NCBI GenBank assembly: GCA_028287135.1
Contig: JAQBQE010000021.1
Span: forward strand, 1-44,159
Direction of reading: 5' to 3'
DNA length: 44,159 nt
Source of the DNA: Myxococcales bacterium
GTDB lineage: Bacteria; Myxococcota_A; Polyangia; Haliangiales; Haliangiaceae
Under the pieces are notes generated by a model. The model was given only the letters and a program-made list of their open reading frames with translations. It did no database searches and was not told the DNA's origin. The translations under genes were made by a program, and so were the position numbers. Numbering within the stretch: position 1 is the first letter of the stretch; every line of letters begins with the position of its first letter. Shown one piece after another: positions 24,440-32,209 of this stretch.

Positions 24440-25465
24440 CTACCAGCTCGCCTGCGTCGCCTGGATGAATGCGTACGGATAGCCGAGGTCGAACGCCGAG
24501 GCCTGGTCGAGAACCTGCACGTGCTTGGCGGACAGCTCGAGATCCGCCGCCGCGAGGTTCGCATCGAGCTGCTCGATCGTTCGCGCCCCGAAGATCACGG
24601 AGGTGACCTGGGGCTTGGCGAGCAGCCACGCGAGGCTGACCGCCGACGGCGTCGCGCCGAGCTCGCCCGCGACCGAACGAACGGCGTCGAGGATCTTCCA
24701 GTTGCGGTCGAGGTCGTAGCGAGCGAACCGCTCCGCCTTCTCGCCGAGGCGGGTTCCGCCCTGTGGCGGCTTGCCCTGCTCGAACTTGCCGGTGAGGAAG
24801 CCACCGGCGAGCGGCGACCACGGCAGGATGCCGAGGCCCTTGTCGCGGCACAGCGGCACGTGCTCGCGCTCGAGATCGCGGACCAGCAGGTTGTATTGAG
24901 CCTGGAGCGTCACGAAGCGCGAGAGGTGGTTGGACTTCGCGAGCCACAGGCTGTCCATCAGGCGATAGGCCGCGTAGTTCGAGCAGCCGATGTAGACGAC
25001 CTTGCCGGCCGTGATCAGATCATCGAGCGCACGCAGCGTCTCCTCTTCGGGGACGGTGATGTCCTGCATGTGAATCTGGTAGAGGTCGATGCGGTCGGTC
25101 TTGAGCCGGCGCAGCGAGTCCTCGCAGCACTTGACGATCCGGTAGCGTGACGCGCCGCTCCGGTTCGGACCGTCGCCCATCGTGAAGCGGAACTTCGTCG
25201 CGATCACCGTCTTGTCGCGGGTCTTGCGCTGCTCGAGCCAGTTGCCGAGCACCCGCTCCGAGAGGCCGTCCTGCCCGTAGACGTCAGCGGTATCGATGAA
25301 ATTGATGCCCTTGTCGAGCGCGCGATCGAGCACGGCATGGGCGGTGGACTCGTCCGAGCCTGCCTTGTGCATGAACGACTTCTCGTCGGCCTCGCCGAAC
25401 GTCATCGCACCGAGGCAGAGGTTGGACACCTTGACGCCTGCCGTTCCGAGGTTTCGATACTTCAC
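24440..25465 (-). CDS. Aldo/keto reductase
   Basis: A 341-aa NADPH-dependent oxidoreductase with the AKR tetrad: Asp58 and Tyr63 in IDTADVYG, Lys91 in IATKF and His132 in YQIHMQD. GCSNY near 159 and the C-terminal nucleotide segment VIFGARTIEQLDANL are also present. The length and VYG-type motifs resemble the YghZ/Tas/voltage-gated-channel beta-subunit-like group. Substrate unknown. GTG start, six bases after a TAGGTT hexamer. Divergent from the desaturase gene with 73 bp between starts. Confidence 0.88.
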   Translation of the reverse strand: MKYRNLGTAGVKVSNLCLGAMTFGEADEKSFMHKAGSDESTAHAVLDRALDKGINFIDTADVYGQDGLSERVLGNWLEQRKTRDKTVIATKFRFTMGDGPNRSGASRYRIVKCCEDSLRRLKTDRIDLYQIHMQDITVPEEETLRALDDLITAGKVVYIGCSNYAAYRLMDSLWLAKSNHLSRFVTLQAQYNLLVRDLEREHVPLCRDKGLGILPWSPLAGGFLTGKFEQGKPPQGGTRLGEKAERFARYDLDRNWKILDAVRSVAGELGATPSAVSLAWLLAKPQVTSVIFGARTIEQLDANLAAADLELSAKHVQVLDQASAFDLGYPYAFIQATQASW

Positions 25466-25471
25466 GTCGCG

Positions 25472-25477
25472 AACCTA
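25472..25477 (-). promoter_or_regulatory. Leaderless-type -10 of the aldo/keto reductase gene
   Basis: TAGGTT on the minus strand ends six bases before the GTG. The identical hexamer and spacing occur before the 3-hydroxyacyl-CoA dehydrogenase gene. Confidence 0.4.
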
Positions 25478-25526
25478 GCGCAGATCGGGAGGGCGGTTAC
25501 ATCTCGACGCAGGTCGGAGTTCGCGG

Positions 25527-25532
25527 TATCCC
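25527..25532 (+). promoter_or_regulatory. -10-like hexamer of the desaturase operon
   Basis: TATCCC lies six bases before the ATG of the desaturase, which heads an operon with a two-component system. Confidence 0.35.
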
Positions 25533-25538
25533 CCCTCG

Positions 25539-26441
25539 ATGTCGTCGGTCGCCGATGCCTCCGCCCAGAGCTGGCGCCGCATCTACTTCAATGCCCTGTC
25601 GATTCCGTTCTGGGGTGTTCATCTCCTCGCGGTCATCGGCATCGCGATGCTCGGCTTCTCGTGGACCGGGCTCCTCCTCGCGGTCGCGCTGTACGTGCCC
25701 AGGATCTTCTTCGTCACGGGCGCGTATCACCGCTACTTCTCCCACCGTAGCTACAAGACGTCGCGGTGGTTCCAGTTCGTGCTCGCCCTCGGCGCCACGT
25801 TCACCTCGCAGAAGGGTCCGTTGTGGTGGGCTGCGCACCACCGCATCCACCACAAGCTGTCCGACGCGCCCGGCGACCTCCACTCGGTGAAGCAGTCCGG
25901 ATTCTGGTGGTCGCACATGGGGTGGATCCTGTCGCGCGATCTCGAGGACACCGACCTGTCACGGATCCGCGACTTCGCGAAGTACCCCGAGCTGCGCTTC
26001 CTCAACACGTACTGGATGATCCCGCCGGTGTTCGCCGGTGTGGTCACGTTCATGATCGGCGGATTCTTCGCACTCGTGTGGGGGTTCGCGCTGGCCCAGG
26101 TGATGACGTGGCACGGGACGTTCACGATCAACTCGCTGTCGCATCTGTGGGGCGCTCGCCGGTACCGAACGGATGATGATTCCCGCAACAACCCGGTCCT
26201 CGCGGTGATCACCATGGGCGAGGGCTGGCACAACAATCACCACCACTACCAGGTGTCGGTCCGCCAGGGATTCTTCTGGTGGGAGGTCGACGCGACCTAC
26301 TATGTGCTGCGCGCCTTCGCGGCCGTCGGACTCGTGTGGGATCTCCACGGGATCCCCGAGCACGTCCGCGCCGATCAGGCCATGTCGAGCGACGACGACG
26401 CGGGTCCGATCGCGTCCGACGTGGCACAATCAACTTTGTGA
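25539..26441 (+). CDS. Membrane acyl-CoA/acyl-lipid delta-9 desaturase
   Basis: A 300-aa integral membrane fatty-acid desaturase. All three diiron histidine clusters are present: HRYFSH at 64-69, HHRIHH at 100-105 and HNNHH near 229-233, with four or more hydrophobic segments between them. It introduces a double bond into saturated acyl chains and so raises membrane fluidity. The next gene, a histidine kinase, begins at the stop codon region and is followed by a response regulator, which points to regulated desaturation. Confidence 0.92.
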   Translation: MSSVADASAQSWRRIYFNALSIPFWGVHLLAVIGIAMLGFSWTGLLLAVALYVPRIFFVTGAYHRYFSHRSYKTSRWFQFVLALGATFTSQKGPLWWAAHHRIHHKLSDAPGDLHSVKQSGFWWSHMGWILSRDLEDTDLSRIRDFAKYPELRFLNTYWMIPPVFAGVVTFMIGGFFALVWGFALAQVMTWHGTFTINSLSHLWGARRYRTDDDSRNNPVLAVITMGEGWHNNHHHYQVSVRQGFFWWEVDATYYVLRAFAAVGLVWDLHGIPEHVRADQAMSSDDDAGPIASDVAQSTL

Positions 26442-26458
26442 GGTTTCCGCCGGCAAAC

Positions 26459-27397
26459 ATGCAGCTGCGACGTGCGCAGCTCGTGCTCATGCTCGCGGTC
26501 CTGCTCCCCACCATCCTGCTGACCGGCATCGGGGTGATCATGCTGGTGGTGCACAAGAGCACCACGATGCTGGTCGCCGGCATCCTGGTGACCGTGCTGT
26601 GTACCAGTGGCATCACCGGCTACATCCTCGGCACCGTGTTCGTCGGCAAGGGCGCGTCGCTGGTGCGCGTCCAGAATGACTTCGTGTCGAGCGTGTCGCA
26701 CGAGCTCCGCACACCGCTGACATCGATCCGCTTGCTGATCGAATCCCTGCGCACCGGCAGGCTCGAGAATCACGAGGCGAGCCAGGTGCTGTCGCTGCTC
26801 GGTCGCGAGACCGACCGGCTCGAGGCCCTGGTCAACCGCGTGCTCGAGCTCTCGAAGCTGCAATCGACCCACACCTACTCGCGCGAGATGATCAAGATCG
26901 CATCGCTGGTCGAAGAGTCGCTCGCGGCGTTCGATGCGGCGACGCTCACGCTACCGACCCGGATCGCGGTCACCATCGAGCCCGGTCTCGCCATCGCAGG
27001 CGATCGTTCGACGCTGGTCCGCGCACTGGTCAATCTGTTGACCAACGCGTGGAAGTACACCGGCGACGACAAGCAGATCTCGATCGACGCACGCGCCGAT
27101 GGCCGGTGGGTCGAGATCGCGGTCCATGACAATGGGGTCGGGATCGATCGTGACGAGCACGGCGCGATCTTCGAGCAGTTCAACCGCGGCGAGGCTGCGA
27201 TCCGCAGCGGCGTCCCGGGTGTCGGCCTCGGTCTCGCCTTCGTGCGGACGATCGTGCACAGCCACAAGGGCAAGATCGAGTTCACGTCGCGCCCTGGCGA
27301 CACCACGTTCCGGATCAAGCTCAAGCGCCGCGGCGAATCCGCCGGGCTGCCTGTGGTCGCCGAGGCGCTCACGGACCGGAGGGTCGCGCGCTCATGA
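26459..27397 (+). CDS. Membrane sensor histidine kinase
   Basis: A 312-aa kinase with two N-terminal membrane helices (about 8-31 and 37-60) joined by only a few residues, so there is almost no periplasmic sensor. Then comes a HisKA domain with the phospho-acceptor His81 in SVSHELRTPL and an ATPase domain with NLLTNAWKY, DNGVGI and GVGLGLAF. Such sensors detect changes within the membrane. An in-frame GTG at 26438 overlaps the desaturase stop (GTGA) and would add seven residues; it is a real alternative start. Stop overlaps the regulator gene (ATGA). Confidence 0.88.
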   Translation: MQLRRAQLVLMLAVLLPTILLTGIGVIMLVVHKSTTMLVAGILVTVLCTSGITGYILGTVFVGKGASLVRVQNDFVSSVSHELRTPLTSIRLLIESLRTGRLENHEASQVLSLLGRETDRLEALVNRVLELSKLQSTHTYSREMIKIASLVEESLAAFDAATLTLPTRIAVTIEPGLAIAGDRSTLVRALVNLLTNAWKYTGDDKQISIDARADGRWVEIAVHDNGVGIDRDEHGAIFEQFNRGEAAIRSGVPGVGLGLAFVRTIVHSHKGKIEFTSRPGDTTFRIKLKRRGESAGLPVVAEALTDRRVARS

Positions 27398-28101
27398 TCG
27401 CAGGACGGTTGTTGATCGTCGAGGACGATGACGCGATTGCCACGGGGCTCGCGCTCAACCTCAAGCTCGCAGGCTACTCGACCCTGATCGCGCGTGACGG
27501 AGACGATGCGCTGCACCAGATCGAGAGCGAGGACTTCGGCCTCGTCCTGCTCGACATCAACCTGCCCAAGCGAAACGGCCTCGAGGTGCTGTCGACGCTG
27601 CGTGCCGCCGACAACCTCGTCCCGGTGATCGTGCTGTCAGCGCGCGACGGCGAGTACGACAAGGTCGCGGCGCTCCGGCTCGGGGCGGATGATTACGTCA
27701 CCAAGCCGTTCGCCCTCGCCGAGCTACTCGCCCGGATCGAAGCGGTGCTCCGGCGCGTCGCCCACGTCACGCCGGCGCCGGTGCCAGTCCCGGCAGCAAG
27801 CGAGACCGAGCTGGCATTCGACGACATCGCGATCGATCTCGTCCAGCGCCTGGTCCTTCGCGCCGGCCAGGACGTGAAGCTCACGCACCTCGAGTTCGAG
27901 CTGCTCGTGTTCTTCGTCCGTCACCCGAGCCAGGTGTTCTCTCGCACGCAGCTGTTCAACCTGGTGTGGGGTCAATCTGCGGGCTCGGTCCGCACGGTCG
28001 ACAACTTCGTGGGCCAGCTGCGCAAGCGGTTCGAGATCAACCCGGAGCAACCGCGCCACTTCATCACCGTGCGCGGCTCGGGCTACAGGTTCGATCCCTG
28101 A
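27394..28101 (+). CDS. OmpR/PhoB-type response regulator
   Basis: A 235-aa regulator. The receiver domain has acidic residues at 10-13, phospho-acceptor Asp54 in LLDINLP, Ser82 in LSARD and Lys104 in VTKPF. A Pro/Ala linker near 126-135 leads to a winged-helix DNA-binding domain ending in HFITVRGSGYRF. Partner of the preceding histidine kinase, with a 4-nt overlap. The likely target is the operon's own desaturase promoter, but no direct-repeat operator is evident to me upstream of 25539. Confidence 0.9.
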   Translation: MIAGRLLIVEDDDAIATGLALNLKLAGYSTLIARDGDDALHQIESEDFGLVLLDINLPKRNGLEVLSTLRAADNLVPVIVLSARDGEYDKVAALRLGADDYVTKPFALAELLARIEAVLRRVAHVTPAPVPVPAASETELAFDDIAIDLVQRLVLRAGQDVKLTHLEFELLVFFVRHPSQVFSRTQLFNLVWGQSAGSVRTVDNFVGQLRKRFEINPEQPRHFITVRGSGYRFDP

Positions 28102-28202
28102 CATCGATGTCCGACCGCGGTGGCAACCGCTGATCGAGACGTGCGCAACTCCGCGATTCCTTGTTGCGGTCCAGTGGCACGACCAGTGCTCCAGGCATCC
28201 GC

Positions 28203-29297
28203 ATGAATCGCTTCGCGTCGCTTTCCCTGGTCAGTCTGATGTCCGCACCTCTCCTCGTCGCATGCACCGGCGGCGAGCGCGCCACCTCCGGCGAGTGCCC
28301 CGCAGGCGAGCTGTGCTCTCCGGATACCCCGCGCGGCCTCCACTTCGTCGGTAACGCGATGGCCGACCAGGTGTTCGGCAGCGCGTTTGGCCCCGCAGCG
28401 ACCGCGGTCGGCGGCACCCAGGAGATCGCCCTCGAGTGGGATCGTGGAGATGGCGTCCTCGTCGCCTTCACCCTGCCCTACGCCGCCGATGATGACGGTG
28501 CGATCGGGATCGCGGTCGATAGCTCGCAGGGCTCGGTCGTGACGGTCCGCGGCGCCGGCAGCCGCAAGAACTACCTCCGGATCGTCGAGCCGACGGCCGA
28601 CGAGCTCTACGACCGCTACGAGCTCGCGGGCGCGGCGATCACGTCGATGAGGGTGATCGGCACCGAGCTCGAGACGTTGCCCCCAGGCAACCCGACGATC
28701 GTGTTCGCCACCGGCGACCAGGAGCTCGCGATCGCGCTGTTCGGGGAGGTCCAGAACGGCAGCTCGCCACGCAGCGAGCGCCTGATCGACAGCTCGATGG
28801 AGCTCGCGATGGCTGCCTCCCAGCGGGTCGCCTGGGACACGCTGCGGATGCCGAACGCGACCGTCGGGAACTATGCGCTCCAGGTGACCGCGGGCGACAA
28901 ACCGACGGCAACGCTCGACGTCGAGGTCGTCTCCGGCGCCGACACCATGATCCTGATCGGCAGCTCGCAGCCGACGGTCGCGGCCGACGGCAGCACGTCG
29001 GTGTGCTTTGCGGCGATGAATGGCCAGCGTTACGTCTACGGCCTGACCTGGACGTTCGTGGTCGACGGCCGCACCGAGACCCACGGCAAGAGTGCGCTCA
29101 ACCGCAACTGCGTCGTCGTCAGCGCGGATGGCCTGACCTCGGGCTCGATCCCGGTGATGGCGAGCGCGGGCGGCCGTACCGCGAGCACGACCGTCGCGGT
29201 GGGTCAGATGGCGCGCTCGATCGAGCCGGTGGCGCCCGCGACCCCAGGACGACTCCTCCGGAGCGAGACGACCGCTGGCGACCGCGCCGCGATGTGA
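28203..29297 (+). CDS. Lipoprotein of unknown function
   Basis: A 364-aa exported lipoprotein: signal MNRFASLSLVSLMSAPLLVA with Cys21, then TGGERATSGECPAGELC. The mature part is predicted to be all-beta and looks like tandem Ig-like modules (about 55-150, 150-245 and 245-330). The C-terminus GRLLRSETTAGDRAAM is charged. The frame is open 14 codons upstream, but the signal peptide fixes the start at 28203. Not recognised as a known family; probably on the outer membrane. It lies about 100 bp after the response regulator gene. Confidence 0.6.
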   Translation: MNRFASLSLVSLMSAPLLVACTGGERATSGECPAGELCSPDTPRGLHFVGNAMADQVFGSAFGPAATAVGGTQEIALEWDRGDGVLVAFTLPYAADDDGAIGIAVDSSQGSVVTVRGAGSRKNYLRIVEPTADELYDRYELAGAAITSMRVIGTELETLPPGNPTIVFATGDQELAIALFGEVQNGSSPRSERLIDSSMELAMAASQRVAWDTLRMPNATVGNYALQVTAGDKPTATLDVEVVSGADTMILIGSSQPTVAADGSTSVCFAAMNGQRYVYGLTWTFVVDGRTETHGKSALNRNCVVVSADGLTSGSIPVMASAGGRTASTTVAVGQMARSIEPVAPATPGRLLRSETTAGDRAAM

Positions 29298-29314
29298 GCG
29301 CACCGGCGATCGGC

Positions 29315-29320
29315 TAACCT
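29315..29320 (+). promoter_or_regulatory. Leaderless-type -10 of the HIT gene
   Basis: TAACCT lies exactly six bases before the ATG at 29327. Confidence 0.4.
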
Positions 29321-29326
29321 TGGCGC

Positions 29327-29734
29327 ATGGCCGAGACGATCTTCTCGAAGATCCTGCGCGGGGACATCCCCTGCCACCGCGTGTACGAGGATGACCACGT
29401 CCTCGCGTTCCTCGATGTCAACCCGATCGCGCGCGGCCACACGCTCGTGATCCCGAAGGAGCCGGCGGAGACGCTCGACAAGCTCTCCGACGATGCCGCC
29501 GCCGCGATCGGACGCGTGCTGCCCCGCCTCGCGCGAGCGGTGCTCGCCGCCACCGGAGCCGAGAGCTTCAACGTGCTCCAGAACAATGGCGCACCTGCCC
29601 ACCAGGCGGTGTTCCACGTCCATTTCCACATCATCCCCAAGCACGCCGACGGCACCGGCCTCGGCATCGGGTGGAAGGCGATCAAGGCCGAGGACGCGCC
29701 GGCGCTCGCGAAGGCGATCGCGGCGAAGCTATGA
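29327..29734 (+). CDS. HIT-family nucleotide hydrolase (HinT-like)
   Basis: A 135-aa histidine-triad protein. The triad is HVHFH at 97-101, within AVFHVHFHIIPK, and the N-terminal FSKILRGDIPCHRVYEDD is typical of HinT. These enzymes hydrolyse AMP-lysine and similar phosphoramidates. Length is normal. The stop codon overlaps the start of the following lipoprotein peptidase gene (ATGA), so the two are coupled. Confidence 0.92.
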   Translation: MAETIFSKILRGDIPCHRVYEDDHVLAFLDVNPIARGHTLVIPKEPAETLDKLSDDAAAAIGRVLPRLARAVLAATGAESFNVLQNNGAPAHQAVFHVHFHIIPKHADGTGLGIGWKAIKAEDAPALAKAIAAKL

Positions 29735-30786
29735 GACAGCTCGCTCTCGTTGCGGGCCTGGTCGCGCTCGCGGTCCTCCCCGGGTGCCTGATGACGCGCT
29801 ACCTGACCCAGGCTGCCTATGGCCAGGTCGAGCTGCTCGCCAAGGCGCGCCCGATCGAGGAGGTCGTCGACGATCCCAACACACCGCTGCGCACCGCCCT
29901 GCTGCTCGCGGAGATCCCTCAGATCAAGCAGTACGGCCGCAGTTACGGTCTCAAGATCAAGCGGAACTACAACTCGTACTCGTCGCTCGGCCGCCCCGCC
30001 GCCGTGTGGTTCGTCGGTGCCGCGGACCCGCTCGCGTTCAAGCCGCGAAAGTGGTGCTTCCCGATCGTCGGGTGCTTCGCGGGTCTGGGCTGGTTCGACG
30101 AGGACGATGGCGTCCAGCACAAGCTCGCGCTCGATCGCATGGGCTACGACACGATCGTACGACCGGCCTCGGCGTACTCGACCGGCGGCTGGTTTCCCGA
30201 CCCGGTGCTGTCGACGATGCTCGGCGGCGGCGACGATGCATTCCCCGAGCTCGCGAACGTCATCCTCCACGAGTCCGTGCACGCCTCCGTGCTCGTGCCC
30301 GATCAACCATTCTTCAACGAGAGCCTCGCGTCCTACGTCGCCGACACCCTGACCGATCACTGGATCGTCGACCGGTTCGGCCGCGGATCACCGGAGGAGC
30401 TCGCGTGGACGCTCGGCCAGGCGACCGGCGTGCATCGCACCGCACGTCTGCTCAGTAGCTATACCGAGCTGAAGAAGCTGTACGAGTCCACGTTGCCGCG
30501 CGACCAGAAGCTCGCGCGCAAGGCCGCGATCATCGACGAGCTCGTCGAGGATCTGCGGATGCGGCGCCGGCCGAACAACGCGTCACTGACCGAGGTCCGC
30601 GTCTACAACGGCGGGGCCGCCGCGCTGATCGACGCGCATCGTTCGTGCGGTGATCTGCGCCTGATGATCGAGGCCTCGAAGTCGCTGACCCGTAAGGACT
30701 TCACGAAGACGCTGCAGGAGGACCTCGGCCCGATCGGCGTGTTGATCGGGAAGCGGTGCGCCGCGGCCGCGGCTCGACGAACCTGA
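29731..30786 (+). CDS. Putative lipoprotein aminopeptidase (DUF2265/Pfam aminopeptidase family)
   Basis: A 351-aa protein with a lipoprotein signal (MRQLALVAGLVALAVLPGC, Cys19). The zinc-binding HESVH lies at 180-184 with a downstream Glu in NESLASYVAD (about 197), a gluzincin arrangement. The N-terminal part has the family-typical QAAYGQVELLAKARPIEEV and FPIVGCFAGLGWFDE segments. Role probably in periplasmic peptide turnover. The start overlaps the HIT gene stop, and the ATG fits the signal peptide exactly. Confidence 0.82.
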   Translation: MRQLALVAGLVALAVLPGCLMTRYLTQAAYGQVELLAKARPIEEVVDDPNTPLRTALLLAEIPQIKQYGRSYGLKIKRNYNSYSSLGRPAAVWFVGAADPLAFKPRKWCFPIVGCFAGLGWFDEDDGVQHKLALDRMGYDTIVRPASAYSTGGWFPDPVLSTMLGGGDDAFPELANVILHESVHASVLVPDQPFFNESLASYVADTLTDHWIVDRFGRGSPEELAWTLGQATGVHRTARLLSSYTELKKLYESTLPRDQKLARKAAIIDELVEDLRMRRRPNNASLTEVRVYNGGAAALIDAHRSCGDLRLMIEASKSLTRKDFTKTLQEDLGPIGVLIGKRCAAAAARRT

Positions 30787-30860
30787 CGGACCTGCGCACG
30801 CGTACAGCGATCGAATAGAAACTGGCCACGCGCGCGCGGTCCACTCAGGATTGGTTTCTG

Positions 30861-31601
30861 ATGAGGGCTATTGCTGTTGTCGTTGTCCTTCTGTGCCTCG
30901 TCACTGCCACATCGGTCGCCGACGCCGCCGGCAAACGGCCCGCGAAGCACCACGAGAAGGCGAAGACCAAGAAGCGGGTCGCCCTCACGACGCCCGCAAA
31001 GCCGTCGACGGTCGAGACCAAGAACAAGCGCGACCGTTCGATCGGAGCGCCGTGGTCGGGGCGTCTCCAGACACCGGCGCGGCTGAACGCCGGTGAGCGC
31101 TACCACCTCCGCCGCCCGTGGCGGACCTATGGGACCCGGACCACGGTCGAGCTCGTTCGCCAGGCGATCGTCGACACCCTCGATGGCGCGCCGAAGGCCC
31201 ACATCCTCGCGGTCGGCGATCTCTCGCAGGAGTCCGGCGGCTGGATCACGGAGCACGCGTCGCATCAGTCGGGGCGCGATGTCGACATCGGGCTGTTCTT
31301 CAAGAAGAAGCCTGCCGGCTATCCCGCAGCGTTCGTGCGCGCCACCCCGTCGACCCTCGACCTCGCTGCGACCTGGAAGCTGATCTGGAACTTCGCGCGG
31401 ACCCGCACCGAGGACGGCGGCGCCCAGTTCATCTTCCTCGATCGGTCGCTCCAGACCGCGCTCTACCGGTGGGCGGAGAAGCAGGGGATCAGCGACAAGC
31501 GGATCGCGAGCGTCGCGGCGGTCCTCCGCCACGAACCGAACCACGACAATCACATCCACGTGCGGTTCAAGTGTCGCGAGCGCGACACGAGCTGCCGCTA
31601 A
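30861..31601 (+). CDS. mepA: Penicillin-insensitive murein endopeptidase (MepA/M74)
   Basis: A 246-aa secreted endopeptidase that cuts DD crosslinks in peptidoglycan. Signal peptide at about 1-22, a Lys-rich linker to about 60, then the LAS-type catalytic domain: HQSGRDVDIGLF, with metal ligands His135 and Asp142, and NHDNHIHVRF near 226-235 with the second His pair. The family-typical SIGAPWSGRLQ precedes it at 60-70. It lacks some Cys pairs of the enterobacterial enzyme but ends in a CRERDTSC segment that may form a disulfide. Separate from the upstream peptidase by 74 bp. Confidence 0.88.
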   Translation: MRAIAVVVVLLCLVTATSVADAAGKRPAKHHEKAKTKKRVALTTPAKPSTVETKNKRDRSIGAPWSGRLQTPARLNAGERYHLRRPWRTYGTRTTVELVRQAIVDTLDGAPKAHILAVGDLSQESGGWITEHASHQSGRDVDIGLFFKKKPAGYPAAFVRATPSTLDLAATWKLIWNFARTRTEDGGAQFIFLDRSLQTALYRWAEKQGISDKRIASVAAVLRHEPNHDNHIHVRFKCRERDTSCR

Positions 31602-31819
31602 GAGACATCTGATCTTCGACGTCGAGGTAGACGTGGTCGTGGACCTTGTCGAGTCAAATCCGTACGCAACCGTGGAGCGGAGAAGCCGATAGGCTCGGGC
31701 GGACCGGTACGACCGCGGCATCCAGCTCCTCGAGGGCGTCGTCGTGATGCCGACGAAGATGCCGTGAGACGACGTGAGACGCCGACCACGACCACGACCA
31801 CGACAACGACAAGGTGTAG
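31602..31819. repeat. Gene-free gap with simple CGACCA-type repeat
   Basis: This 218-bp gap between mepA and a minus-strand lipoprotein gene has no convincing gene. It contains short tandem units (CCACGA repeated at about 31788-31812, and GTGAGACG twice near 31765-31780). The repeats are imperfect and low in information. Confidence 0.4.
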
Positions 31820-32191
31820 CTACTTGTTCTCGATCGGCATCGACTCGGCGATCGGCTTGGCATCCGCCTGGAGCTTGCTGAGCTGCTCGGCCGTGAGCTT
31901 GGACTCGCAGGTGTCGAACTTGCCGGTCTTCGCACACGCGATCGCTTCGGGCGACCACGCGTCCTCCTGGCAGCGCAGTGCGAGGCGCGCCGAGGCGTAC
32001 GCTCCGAGCTTGGTCATTCGCTCGCGGTCCGCCTCGGTCTTCGCCGCGGCGATCTGCTCGGCGTAGACCTTCGCCATCGCGGTGCCGACCTCCATGCACG
32101 GCGTCGACGCGCTGACCGGCGCGGGCTTCTGGTCCTCCGCCTTGCCGCATCCGAGCGCGGCCAGCAGGACGGCGATCGCGAGGGTTCTCAT
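31820..32191 (-). CDS. Small lipoprotein of unknown function
   Basis: A 123-aa protein with lipoprotein signal MRTLAIAVLLAALGC (Cys15). The mature part is mostly helical and contains four Cys (near 32, 74, 86 and 95) that could form two disulfides. A perfect -10 TATGAT lies six bases before the ATG. It lies 18 bp from the aldehyde dehydrogenase stop codon on the same strand. No family recognised. Confidence 0.65.
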   Translation of the reverse strand: MRTLAIAVLLAALGCGKAEDQKPAPVSASTPCMEVGTAMAKVYAEQIAAAKTEADRERMTKLGAYASARLALRCQEDAWSPEAIACAKTGKFDTCESKLTAEQLSKLQADAKPIAESMPIENK

Positions 32192-32197
32192 CCCGCG

Positions 32198-32203
32198 ATC
32201 ATA
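32198..32203 (-). promoter_or_regulatory. Leaderless-type -10 of the small lipoprotein gene
   Basis: TATGAT on the minus strand ends six bases before the ATG at 32191. It is the closest match to the consensus among the leaderless-type promoters in the window. Confidence 0.5.
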
Positions 32204-32209
32204 CGACGT

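Noticed and set aside
31782..31812. Microsatellite with regulatory role
   Set aside because: The CCACGA-type repeat is short and imperfect in a gap between convergent genes; nothing links it to a promoter.
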